Shown piece by piece: positions 10,923 to 17,895 of a DNA stretch of 64,000 nt. The stretch spans positions 2,487,501 through 2,551,500 of the forward strand of contig NZ_CP091037.1 of NCBI RefSeq assembly GCF_021534965.1. The letters are read 5' to 3'. The notes beneath the pieces were generated by a model. It saw only the letters and a program-made list of their open reading frames with translations, had not been told where the DNA came from and did no database searches. Both the position numbers and the translations under genes were made by a program. Origin of the DNA: Muricauda sp. SCSIO 65647. Lineage in GTDB: Bacteria; Bacteroidota; Bacteroidia; Flavobacteriales; Flavobacteriaceae. How positions within the stretch are numbered: position 1 is the first letter of the stretch; every line of letters starts with the position of its first letter.

Positions 10923-10998
10923 GGGCTCTTGGCTCATCCCGATAGCTATCGGGAGGTACAGAGCAACTGCCTTACAGGTAGGGGTCAGTAACTGTTTG
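10923..10998 (+). pseudogene. tRNA-Val pseudogene with palindromic insert
   Basis: This stretch copies the 5' half of the intact tRNA-Val lying 20 bases downstream. It shares GGGCTCTT-GCTCA, the D-stem GAGC and the anticodon region TGCCTTACA. The D-loop is interrupted by an 18-bp palindrome at 10937-10954, and the T-arm and 3' acceptor strand no longer pair. It cannot fold as a normal tRNA. It probably arose by tandem duplication followed by insertion and decay, and remains downstream of a good promoter. Confidence 0.75.
10937..10954. repeat. 18-bp perfect palindrome inside the tRNA-like sequence
   Basis: TCCCGATAGCTATCGGGA is its own reverse complement. A near copy (14 of 15 bases) occurs at 38138-38152 between two genes, so this may be a dispersed intergenic palindrome of this genome. 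Confidence 0.8.
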
Positions 10999-11017
10999 GA
11001 AGATGGAATAAGATATA

Positions 11018-11092
11018 GGGCTCTTAGCTCAGTTGGTTCAGAGCACCTGCCTTACAAGCAGGGGGTCACTGGTTCGAATCCAGTAGGGCCCA
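11018..11092 (+). tRNA. tRNA-Val (anticodon UAC)
   Basis: A 75-base cloverleaf. The acceptor strands GGGCTCT and AGGGCCC pair with one G-U. The anticodon stem is CCTGC/GCAGG with loop CTTACAA, so the anticodon is UAC for valine. The T-loop GGTTCGAATCC is standard and the discriminator base is A. CCA is not encoded. An intrinsic terminator follows 17 bases downstream. Confidence 0.97.
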
Positions 11093-11108
11093 CATCAGTA
11101 ACGACAAG

Positions 11109-11134
11109 GCCTCCGAGAAATCGGGGGCTTTTTT
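11109..11134 (+). terminator. Intrinsic terminator after tRNA-Val
   Basis: GCCTCCGA (11109-11116) pairs with TCGGGGGC (11121-11128) around a GAAA loop, followed by six T. Confidence 0.85.
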
Positions 11135-11393
11135 ATTTCTGGGTTTTGTCGAATATATGTCGAACTTTTAGAGCTGGAATTTGCCACTGGATAGAGCCAA
11201 TTGAAAAGAAATTGTGGTTGATAACTTTTAATATTGATAACCATCAATACTGTTTTTCCTTGAAATTAATTTTGAATTATATCAATTAATCGGAGTTTTG
11301 CTGGGGATTTCCCATAGGTCCCAAAGAGCATGAAAATTTCTTATAAGACAGAAATGCCTTAAACAGCTAAAAAATTGACAAGGGCTGAATGTG
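11135..11393. other. AT-rich stretch without a gene, left edge of the cassette array
   Basis: I find no credible coding sequence here. Open frames that enter it run through the tRNA or the palindromic element to the right. No copy of the tRNA 3' end was seen that would mark an attachment site. Confidence 0.5.
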
Positions 11394-11522
11394 CTCCAAC
11401 GTGTTCGTGTATGGTTTGTTGCATTTTCACTAAGATAGCAAATAAAGACAGACCTATTGTTCAGAAGCGAAAGAAATTCCGAATAGGAATTTCCGAGCAA
11501 TGAACTATACACGTTGTTAGGT
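11394..11522. repeat. attC-like recombination site 1 (129 bp)
   Basis: Left core CTCCAAC (11394-11400) and right core GTTAGGT (11516-11522, matching GTTRRRY). The inner arms GTGTATGGTTTGTTGC and GCAATGAACTATACAC pair over 13 of 16 positions, and a hairpin GGAATTTCC-type sequence lies in the loop. Ends and fold match integron attC sites. The stop codon of the gene at 11517-12059 falls inside the core, as is common for cassettes. This is the leftmost site of the array. Confidence 0.75.
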
Positions 11523-12059
11523 GCTGTTTTTTATTTTGTTTTCTATTTGTTTGAGTATATCAATGAATTTTTCAAATTGCTCAATATCATTTATTCCTCT
11601 TTCAGGTGTTAATACAATTCGGTCAGTCGATTTTTTAGGCATTGTTTCTATGTAAATTCTTTCATCGATTATACTTTCGTTGAATTGTTTATCTGAAGTG
11701 ATTTGTCTGATTAGTTTTTTATCGCCTCCAAACCAAAATTGTTTTAAAATTTTTTGAGGGATAAACGCTCTTCTTTTTGGAAAAAGAAAATCCAATAGCT
11801 TATTCCACAAATCTTTTGGAAAAATATTTAATTCAGTTTGATAGGCTTTATCTAGATAAAGAGTAATCCGAAAAGGTTCAGTTCCATACATTGCGTCACT
11901 AACTTCATTTAAATTAATACTGACTTTTGATCCATCAATATTAATAATTCCATTTTTTGGTTGATAAGAATATTTTCCTGAAGGACTATTAAAACTTGCG
12001 GCTGGGTTTTCAGAGTATTTTCCGTTATACTTTTTTGTTATTTCCTGAATAATACTCAT
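11517..12059 (-). CDS. Hypothetical protein (cassette A)
   Basis: A 180-residue protein I do not recognise. It lacks a signal peptide or membrane helix and is rich in Lys, Ile, Asn and Phe, unlike the neighbouring core genes, suggesting transfer. It fills a cassette between attC-like sites 1 and 2: its start lies 24 bases from the core of site 2, and its TAA lies within the core of site 1. The cassette ends are complementary (GCACCTAAC at the right, GTTAGGTGC at the left). It reads from the recombinase end leftwards, as do cassettes B, D and E. Function unknown. Confidence 0.75.
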   Translation of the reverse strand: MSIIQEITKKYNGKYSENPAASFNSPSGKYSYQPKNGIINIDGSKVSINLNEVSDAMYGTEPFRITLYLDKAYQTELNIFPKDLWNKLLDFLFPKRRAFIPQKILKQFWFGGDKKLIRQITSDKQFNESIIDERIYIETMPKKSTDRIVLTPERGINDIEQFEKFIDILKQIENKIKNST

Positions 12060-12083
12060 TCATTTTGAGTTTTCTAAAATTGC

Positions 12084-12234
12084 ACCTAACGGTCTCAGCT
12101 ATGATTTGTGGCGGTGAAGAAATGCGGAGCATTTCCACCGTGGCAAATCCAGCCGTTGATGGTTTCTAATTTTCAAGTTAACGAATTCCTGTCTGCCGAC
12201 AGGCAGGCGCAATGAGCTATACACCATGTTAGCT
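12084..12234. repeat. attC-like recombination site 2 (151 bp)
   Basis: Left core ACCTAAC (12084-12090, a perfect RYYYAAC) and right core GTTAGCT (12228-12234). The inner arms AGCTATGATTTGTGGC and GCAATGAGCTATACACC resemble those of sites 1, 3 and 5. The loop holds a nested hairpin, GCGGTGAAGAAATGC pairing with GCATTTCCACCG, and a short inverted repeat CCTGTCTGCC/GGCAGG. Confidence 0.75.
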
Positions 12235-12279
12235 TTAGTTTTTTATTTTTTCTATTTACTGGTACAAGTCCATGCGCTA

Positions 12280-12879
12280 TCAGTATTCGAAAAACATTAT
12301 TAGGTAATACAGAGGAGCGAATATCGCAATTGCCAATATATAGTTCAGAATTGTTTTTGTCATGTCCAACTTCTGGGCAACTTTTAGTCCTTTGTAAAAA
12401 AGGATGAAAGACCAAATAGCTGGCACAATCATTCCAATATTTAAAATGATTGTTAATAATGATAAGAATATGTTTGAGGAAGAAGTTTCTTCTTGAGCTA
12501 GTATAACTCTGACGAAAATTAAACTCAAAATAATTATTATGCAGGCTATTATTAATGGAATTGAAGACCATGCAAATACCGCGTATATTTTTTTCAAATT
12601 ATTTTCTGCTTTGAATATTCGGCCGGTGACTTTGACTAGGTAACCAACAAATAGATTGGAAATTATTCCCCAAATCGAACCAATGACAATAATTCCCAAA
12701 ATAGCACCCCAAAGCTTACCATTACTGGCAAGATTATATCCTTTTTCCGCTTTAATCAAATAGTAAACTACATAAATTCCATTTACGGCAAATAGAGGCA
12801 AAATTTCAATCCATCTAATTTCCCTAGAAAGGATATCATTAAAAGTTTTGGTCGGATTTGTCCAGAGTTTTTGAAGCAT
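12280..12879 (-). CDS. Yip1-like membrane protein (cassette B)
   Basis: A 199-residue integral membrane protein with about five hydrophobic segments. It resembles the Yip1-domain family in length, helix pattern and the opening WTNPTKTFNDILSRE. Start is set at ATG 12879 (MLQKLWTNP); the open frame continues upstream through attC-like site 3, but that part is non-coding repeat. The cassette ends match perfectly over ten bases (GTTAGCTTTA at the left, its reverse complement at the right). Role unknown. Confidence 0.75.
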   Translation of the reverse strand: MLQKLWTNPTKTFNDILSREIRWIEILPLFAVNGIYVVYYLIKAEKGYNLASNGKLWGAILGIIVIGSIWGIISNLFVGYLVKVTGRIFKAENNLKKIYAVFAWSSIPLIIACIIIILSLIFVRVILAQEETSSSNIFLSLLTIILNIGMIVPAIWSFILFYKGLKVAQKLDMTKTILNYILAIAIFAPLYYLIMFFEY

Positions 12880-12891
12880 TATCAAAATTAA

Positions 12892-13025
12892 AGCTAACGG
12901 TCCCGGCTTTGATTTCGTTGCGCAATTTTCCGCAGGAAATATTCCCGATGTTGAGTAAGCCACATAAAAGTATGAATTTTCAAGTTGGATCATGGGACAG
13001 CAATGGATTATAGCTATTGTTGCCC
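12892..13025. repeat. attC-like recombination site 3 (134 bp)
   Basis: Left core AGCTAAC (12892-12898) and right core GTTGCCC (13019-13025). The inner arms GGCTTTGATTTCGTTGC and GCAATGGATTATAGC match the family pattern, and a GGAAA-type hairpin lies in the middle. It separates cassettes B and C. Confidence 0.7.
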
Positions 13026-13157
13026 AACGTTTTTTGTATCGCATCCTAGAAACTTGTTTTTTATCTAAAAAGCTGAAATATTCCTCAAGAGGATAAATAT
13101 ATTTGTATGCTTAGCAGGACAATTTTTTTGTTTTAGATATCCAATATATTTTAATGA

Positions 13158-14414
13158 ATGGTTTATTTGATAAAGTTTGCCCGCACACTTCTATGTTTAT
13201 CAATATTATTGTCGTCTTTTTTAATATTAATGTCTTGTTCTAGTGACAATTCTTCTAGCGAGGTAATGGATGACAATTCCTTTGGTGAGGAGACGGATGA
13301 CAATTCTTCTAGCGAGGAGACGGATGACAATTCTCCTGATGATGATATGGAAAGAGCTGAATATATTCCGATGACCATTTACAGTGAAAACATTTACAGT
13401 GAGTATTCTCAAGTAACTATTTCCGAAGATGGAACAGTAACTACCACCAATCTCAATGATGAGCTTCAGCTGAATTCTGCATCAAACTACTACGAAGTAT
13501 TGTCTAAGGAACTTCTCACTTTTTATTCCCTAATGGAGGATAACTTGGGAATAAAATAAAAGAATCTTGTTACTGGGGCTATTACAACACTACAGAATTT
13601 TTGCCCTTCGGATAGTACAGAAGCACTATGGAATCTTACTAGCAACGGAGATATATTCGCTAGGCTTGGTTGGGATAGAACCGAGAGCGGGCGTTTATAC
13701 CATCTTGATGTATACAATGAAACAGTTGGACTACCTTGCGATAGAATTGATATTGCTGAAGTATTGAGTGAGAATATCAGTTTTAGAGTGATTGATCTAG
13801 AGAGTTATGACAATTATATCTTAGTTAACTATTATGGTGGTGATTCTGGAAAACACTTTTTAACGGTAGTTGATTTGGCTTCTGGAAGTATAGCCCATGA
13901 GTTTGTCTTCGATACTAATATTTGGACCGCTTTTATCCTGGAAAATGAAATATACCTAACTACAAACTTTTATGAATTTCAAGTATATGGACTATCTGAT
14001 TTCGAATTTAAGAGAGATTTTGTATTGCCTGCACAAGCACGTCTTGGCTTTGGGCTAGTCCATCCCAAAATATATCAAAATCAGTTGGTCGTTGAACTGC
14101 CAAGAATTCAACCTTCGTCATCTGAGTCAACTCCCGGAATCATCAACATTAACGACGGAAATTTATCTTTCGAACCCAACGACGAGGATTTAGTACTTTT
14201 GAATAATGAGGTTCAACGATGGATCGTAGATAATTTGGACTTCGATTTTATACGTTCTTTTGATGATTTTATGATTGATATGAAATCTGAAACTTTTGTC
14301 TTTAAATATTTGGTTTCAGACACTTCTGGACTTATTGTTTTTGCAGATTATTCTGGGACCATATTGTCTTATGTTCCCGTACCTGTTAATCCGCAAATAA
14401 TGATTTTACATTGA
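13158..14414 (+). pseudogene. Lipoprotein gene interrupted by an in-frame stop (cassette C)
   Basis: The frame from ATG 13158 encodes a lipoprotein signal (lipobox LMSC near residue 27), then Asp/Ser/Glu-rich repeats (TDDNSSSEE units of about 30 bases), and stops at TAA 13557-13559. The same frame is open again immediately and runs without interruption to 14414, giving a further 284 residues beginning KNLVTGAITTLQNF. The simplest reading is one surface lipoprotein of about 418 residues with a nonsense mutation. Two separate genes are possible, but the second half has no good start before 13764. It is the only cassette gene on the plus strand. Function unknown. Confidence 0.65.
13261..13332 (+). 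repeat. 30-bp in-frame tandem repeat in the cassette C lipoprotein
   Basis: Units built around GACGGATGACAATTC recur every 30 bases and encode EETDDNSSS-type repeats just after the lipid-anchored cysteine, an acidic surface linker typical of Bacteroidota lipoproteins. Confidence 0.7.
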
Positions 14415-14574
14415 AGGTTAAATGATTTTTTGATGGTTTCCCTTGAGCGTGGACTAATCCGTCGGATATTCTATTCGTGAATAGACGGGAAATTACGAAC
14501 AGGATTGTAAATTATTTGATGCTCCTATTGGAATTTATACCTTTTCCCGTTCTTCCTCGCAGTTGATTAAATGT

Positions 14575-14634
14575 TGGGTACGTTCTCTATATGGTGCGTA
14601 TCCCGAAGGGTATGCACTATATATCTTGTTGTAG
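14575..14634. repeat. attC-like recombination site 4 (60 bp, short form)
   Basis: This site has the size of a classical 59-base element. The arms CTATATGGTGCGTATCC and GGGTATGCACTATAT form a strong hairpin with a CGAA loop. The right core is GTTGTAG (14628-14634). The left core is TGGGTAC where AAC would be expected, so one recombination triplet seems mutated. It separates cassettes C and D. Confidence 0.65.
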
Positions 14635-14642
14635 ATAGCTTT

Positions 14643-15476
14643 TTAATATTTCTTTTCCAAGTACAGCTTTCGTTTGCCGTCTTTCCATATAAAGTATTTG
14701 ATTCCTTCTAATGAAACTTCTTCTTCAATTACATTATCGGGAGTATTTTTTTCTAAGTTAACAGGGTTGTCCTTGTCAAGGATGCAGAATCCATCTTTTG
14801 AAACGAATAGGTATTCACCAATTTTATCTGGAAGTTCCTGATAGTAAACCACTCGCTTCAAAACATAATAGGAAGTACTGCCATTTTTTTCTTCTATCCT
14901 AGTTAATTCTTCTTTGATTTTCCTGCCTTGATTAAAATATGTAATTAGATGAATATTGGAAAAATCAGAATAACCAATGGTTTTATATAATGCACCTCCC
15001 AGATTATTGTATTTCCATAATCCCACTTTTTTCTGGTCTTTGAATTGTCCTTCAGCATGTTTGGCTTTAAGGTATCCATCTGTGTGATAAGCTTTAAATT
15101 CCTCGATACTAAAATCAAAAGGCTCTTTTCTTTCCGTTTTAGGAGTAGAATAATATTTTAAAAGCACTGTCGCAGTCATGCCATACTTATAAAAATTCTC
15201 TTCTGAATCTCCTAGGAGTTTGCTTAGAATGTCAAGTTTTAGTTCATTTTCAAAGAGGGATGTTGCATAGAATAACCCTTCATTAATTTCAATATTATCT
15301 GAGTCAAGTTGATGCAGTCCTTCAAAATGAATCTTCGATTTTTCAAATTCCTCATCAAAAAAGTATTTCCATCCCTCTTTTATATTATTGGCTGATAGAG
15401 ATTGAGAACTTGATTGACTGTTAAAGATAAAAATGAAGAATATCGAAATTAAAAATGGTTTCATGTGCTTCGTCAT
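14643..15476 (-). CDS. Secreted protein with MORN/YwqK-like segment (cassette D)
   Basis: A 277-residue protein with an N-terminal signal peptide (hydrophobic residues 6-20, then QSSSQSLSA). A middle segment, residues 135-165, includes EGQFKDQKKVGLWKYNN, which resembles the YwqK/MORN repeat (G-x-W-x-Y pattern). The remainder is unrecognised. The start lies 7 bases from the core of site 5 and the stop 9 bases from the core of site 4, a very tight fit to the cassette. The cassette ends are complementary over ten bases (GTTGTAGATA and its reverse complement). No function can be assigned. Confidence 0.75.
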   Translation of the reverse strand: MTKHMKPFLISIFFIFIFNSQSSSQSLSANNIKEGWKYFFDEEFEKSKIHFEGLHQLDSDNIEINEGLFYATSLFENELKLDILSKLLGDSEENFYKYGMTATVLLKYYSTPKTERKEPFDFSIEEFKAYHTDGYLKAKHAEGQFKDQKKVGLWKYNNLGGALYKTIGYSDFSNIHLITYFNQGRKIKEELTRIEEKNGSTSYYVLKRVVYYQELPDKIGEYLFVSKDGFCILDKDNPVNLEKNTPDNVIEEEVSLEGIKYFIWKDGKRKLYLEKKY

Positions 15477-15482
15477 AATTAT

Positions 15483-15616
15483 CTACAACGGTCTCGTGTA
15501 TGGCTTCGTTGCGGAAAACGTCCAACGGACTTTTCCGTGCTGAATCCAGCCGTTTTGTTTGTTTTAGGGTTTCAAGTTAGTCAGAATCTAGCAATGAATT
15601 ATGGCCATTGTTAGCA
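15483..15616. repeat. attC-like recombination site 5 (134 bp)
   Basis: Left core CTACAAC (15483-15489) and right core GTTAGCA (15610-15616). The inner arms GTGTATGGCTTCGTTGC and GCAATGAATTATGGCC match the family. The middle folds as GGAAAACGTCC/GGACTTTTCC around AAC. It separates cassettes D and E. Confidence 0.75.
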
Positions 15617-15637
15617 ACTGTGAGATATTGTTATTCC

Positions 15638-16069
15638 CTATTTACGACTTCCTTTGAAATGATCTATTGCAGATACAATTCTCCAATTATCATTAAACTT
15701 GTACAAAAAGATATAGTCAATCGCAACAAGTTTATCTCTTTCAAATTCTATTTTGGCACTTGCAGCATCACCTTCAATATCAAGGTAAACAATAGTGTAA
15801 CTTACTTCAGGTAGACTTAAGCGTTTTTTTCTTTGTTGAATCCATTCATCTCTTGTTTTTTTTGTGAGTAAACTGTCTTTGTGTCCCAATATTATGAAAT
15901 CCTCATGGATACCTTGTTTTGCTTTCTGAAAATCTTTAGCATCTATTAATCCATGGATATATGAGTCAACAATTACTTCTTCTACTTTCTTTTTATCACT
16001 TGATTGTGAAAACAAATTGAATGAGAATAATGATAAGATTATTGTTAAAAGAAATACTTTTTTATTCAT
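15638..16069 (-). CDS. Secreted NTF2-like protein (cassette E)
   Basis: A 143-residue exported protein. It has a signal peptide (residues 1-21, ending NLFSQ) and a small alpha/beta domain with the layout of NTF2/SnoaL-like or lumazine-binding-like proteins: VIVDSYIHGLIDAKD opens the fold and YKFNDNWRIVSAIDHFKG closes it. Such folds serve many enzymes and binding proteins, so no substrate is proposed. It is the cassette nearest the recombinase remnant. Its cassette ends match over 8 of 9 bases. Confidence 0.75.
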   Translation of the reverse strand: MNKKVFLLTIILSLFSFNLFSQSSDKKKVEEVIVDSYIHGLIDAKDFQKAKQGIHEDFIILGHKDSLLTKKTRDEWIQQRKKRLSLPEVSYTIVYLDIEGDAASAKIEFERDKLVAIDYIFLYKFNDNWRIVSAIDHFKGSRK

Positions 16070-16110
16070 ATCTGTAATATTTTTTCAGTCCTTATATCTT
16101 TATGTTTTTA

Positions 16111-16154
16111 GTTGTTGCCAACTTGCCTATATAGATGTAAAACACATCCATATA
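16111..16154. other. Candidate primary attachment site (attI-like) next to the recombinase remnant
   Basis: Core GTTGCCAAC at 16114-16122 closes cassette E. It is followed by an imperfect inverted repeat TATATAGATGT/ACATCCATATA (16128-16138 and 16144-16154), with no second attC arm. A simple site of this kind between the first cassette and the recombinase gene is what an attI site would look like. This is inference from position. Confidence 0.4.
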
Positions 16155-16199
16155 CCTACAAAATAGGGATAAAACCGATGAAAACAGTTGTTTTTTATT

Positions 16200-16732
16200 T
16201 TAGAGTTCAAAATCATCGAAGGGATTTTTGATTTTATCTAAACTGGTAGTGCTTATATGAGTGTAAATCATCGTTGTTTTTGGACTGTTATGCCCTAGTT
16301 CTTGAATAAAGGGCAAGTCAGTGCCGTTCTCCAACAAATGTGTGGCGTGGCTGTGCCTTAGCACATGTAACGTTATGGTTTTCTGGATTCCTGCCTTTAC
16401 CAATGAACGCTTTAAGACCTGTCTTGCACTTACATCGGTGTATTTTCCTTCCTTTTGTTCTTCAAAAATAAATAGGCCAGGTTTATATGCTTCTAAATAT
16501 TGCTTCAGTAGAGCAACCATTTGTACCGGTATGGGCACATATCTGTCTTTTGCCCCCTTAGCGGATTTGATGTGCATAAAGCGTCTTTCAAGATCAATGT
16601 CTTTTGGCTGAAGTTTAAGTGCCTCTCCAATTCTTGGCCCACAAGCATACAATAAACTAAGTAGGGTTTTATGCTTGAGGTTTGGGTGTTTTCTAAAATA
16701 AGCCTTACTTCATTTATGCTCAATACCGCAGT
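16200..16732 (-). pseudogene. Tyrosine recombinase, truncated and frameshifted
   Basis: The catalytic half of a phage-integrase/Xer-type recombinase. The first part (VLSINEVRLILENTQ, up to about 16685) is in one frame and continues in another as NLKHKTLLSLLYACGPRIGEAL, so a frameshift lies near 16680-16690. The N-terminal DNA-binding domain is missing. The catalytic residues remain visible: Arg in CGPRIGE, HVLRH, Gly-His in LGHNSPKTT and Tyr in MIYTH. No large insertion is seen between the two catalytic halves where canonical IntI integrases carry one. It ends FDDFEL. It lies at the right end of the cassette array and is probably its inactivated recombinase. Confidence 0.8.
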
Positions 16733-16834
16733 ACAAAATTGAGTTTTAACAAGTAAAATCCCATCGGGGTTTATTTCTTTACCTGTAAATCCTTATCGGG
16801 AAAACCTATACTCCTCTCATTTCTTGTTAATTAT

Positions 16835-17347
16835 ATGCTAATCAATCAAAAACGCATGACAGAAATGAAAAAGTTTTTAAAAATTCTGGCCAAAAAATAC
16901 CTTTCTGAACATGAACAGGAACAAGGGCGGGTATACAATGAAAAGTATAGAAAATCAGGGCTGACCCTTGAACAGGCCATTTCAATCAAGAATCAAATTG
17001 ATATCGCTTTTAAAAGTGACCGATTATATCGTGATAATGACCTAGGGTTATTGGAGCTAGCAGATTATATTGGTCATGACAGGTACAAAGTATCAGAGGT
17101 AATCAACAAATATTACTCGATGAACTTTTATGCCTTACTTAATTCTTATAGAATCAATGAGGCAAAAGAACTACTGGTGACCAAACCATTTTCAAGCGTT
17201 AAATCTGTTATGTATGAAGTTGGTTTTAACAGCAAGAACAGTTTTTATAATGCATTCAAAAAAGATACGGGTCTAAGCCCCAATAGTTATAGAAATCTGC
17301 GGGCATATACCGATAGTACTCCTCGGCAACAACTTCAATTTCACTAA
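16835..17347 (+). CDS. AraC-family helix-turn-helix protein (short form)
   Basis: A 170-residue protein that is nearly all DNA-binding domain. LGLLELADYIGHDRYKVSEVIN and SVKSVMYEVGFNSKNSFYNAF are the two helix-turn-helix motifs, ending in GLSPNSYRN. The first 70 residues are charged and helical. Related flavobacterial regulators often carry an N-terminal membrane sensor domain, which is absent here, so this may be the end of a once longer gene. ATGs at residues 8 and 11 are alternative starts. It lies 550 bases upstream of the SusC gene on the same strand and might regulate it, but that is a guess. Confidence 0.7.
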   Translation: MLINQKRMTEMKKFLKILAKKYLSEHEQEQGRVYNEKYRKSGLTLEQAISIKNQIDIAFKSDRLYRDNDLGLLELADYIGHDRYKVSEVINKYYSMNFYALLNSYRINEAKELLVTKPFSSVKSVMYEVGFNSKNSFYNAFKKDTGLSPNSYRNLRAYTDSTPRQQLQFH

Positions 17348-17895
17348 ACGCCGGCTATATATTAAACGGAATGTTTTTTCTTCTGGTACCGCTTTTAAAA
17401 CCTTTAAAAGCTGGGCCCCATTTATTAATTGAGTAAGATAAATTATTGTTTGTCCGCAGCTGTTTCTTCTTAATGACTGGGACGCCCATATGACCACGAA
17501 TACTTACCTGTCTTCTTAAAGATATCATAATTTTAAGAGCAATTTCTTCCTAGTTGAAAAAGGTCTGTGAATCAATACTTTAGCTATTCAGCTCAAAAAA
17601 AAGCCGGAAATACCTTCCCTTAGAAATGTTAAAAAGAGTAGTTGCCGATGGGCAAAACACTCTTTCTTGTACTCCCCGTTTTAAAAGTACTTTTCCTAAT
17701 CCGGCCTTTGATTGTTTTGTTATGCAATTGTAAAGGTAGGGCGGTGAGAGGCCTTACTTCTTTTAAAACAACTTCCATTAAGTTTTGTTTTCTCATTTAA
17801 GAGGTATTATTTGAATTAGCTATCAACACACTTCTCCCGCCCGCCTTTCTCAGTTGCACTAACTCATTATGATTTACTAACAAAACTTTAACTCT
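17348..17895. other. Leader region of the SusC operon, with structured segment
   Basis: No gene is seen. The sequence at 17600-17709 has an outer stem, GCCGGA (17603-17608) with TCCGGC (17700-17705), and an inner hairpin AAAGAGT...TTGCC / GGGCAA...ACTCTTT (17633-17665). It could be a structured RNA leader, or a remnant of a small mobile repeat. The promoter of the SusC gene should lie here, but I see no perfect TAnnTTTG box. Confidence 0.4.

Noticed and set aside
10921-11289. 122-codon plus-strand open frame over the tRNA-Val region
   Set aside because: It reads straight through the tRNA pseudogene, the intact tRNA and the terminator.
11282-11512. 76-codon minus-strand open frame at the left end of the array
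   Set aside because: It lies mostly inside attC-like site 1; the sequence is explained by the palindrome and has unusual composition for a protein.
12880-13044. N-terminal extension of the Yip1-like protein
   Set aside because: This part of the frame is attC-like site 3; the membrane protein starts naturally at 12879.
13567-13767. Separate open frame between the halves of the cassette C lipoprotein
   Set aside because: The lipoprotein frame itself is open on both sides of a single TAA, so this other frame is a shadow.
16200-16732. Canonical class-type IntI integrase
   Set aside because: The insertion typical of IntI between the catalytic parts is absent, so I call it only a tyrosine recombinase.
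11018-17347. Conjugative island integrated at the tRNA-Val gene
   Set aside because: No repeat of the tRNA 3' end was seen at the right side, and no mobility or conjugation genes are present; the cassette explanation fits better.
17273-17497. 74-codon minus-strand frame over the end of the AraC-type gene
   Set aside because: It overlaps the helix-turn-helix coding end and has no family features or start signal.
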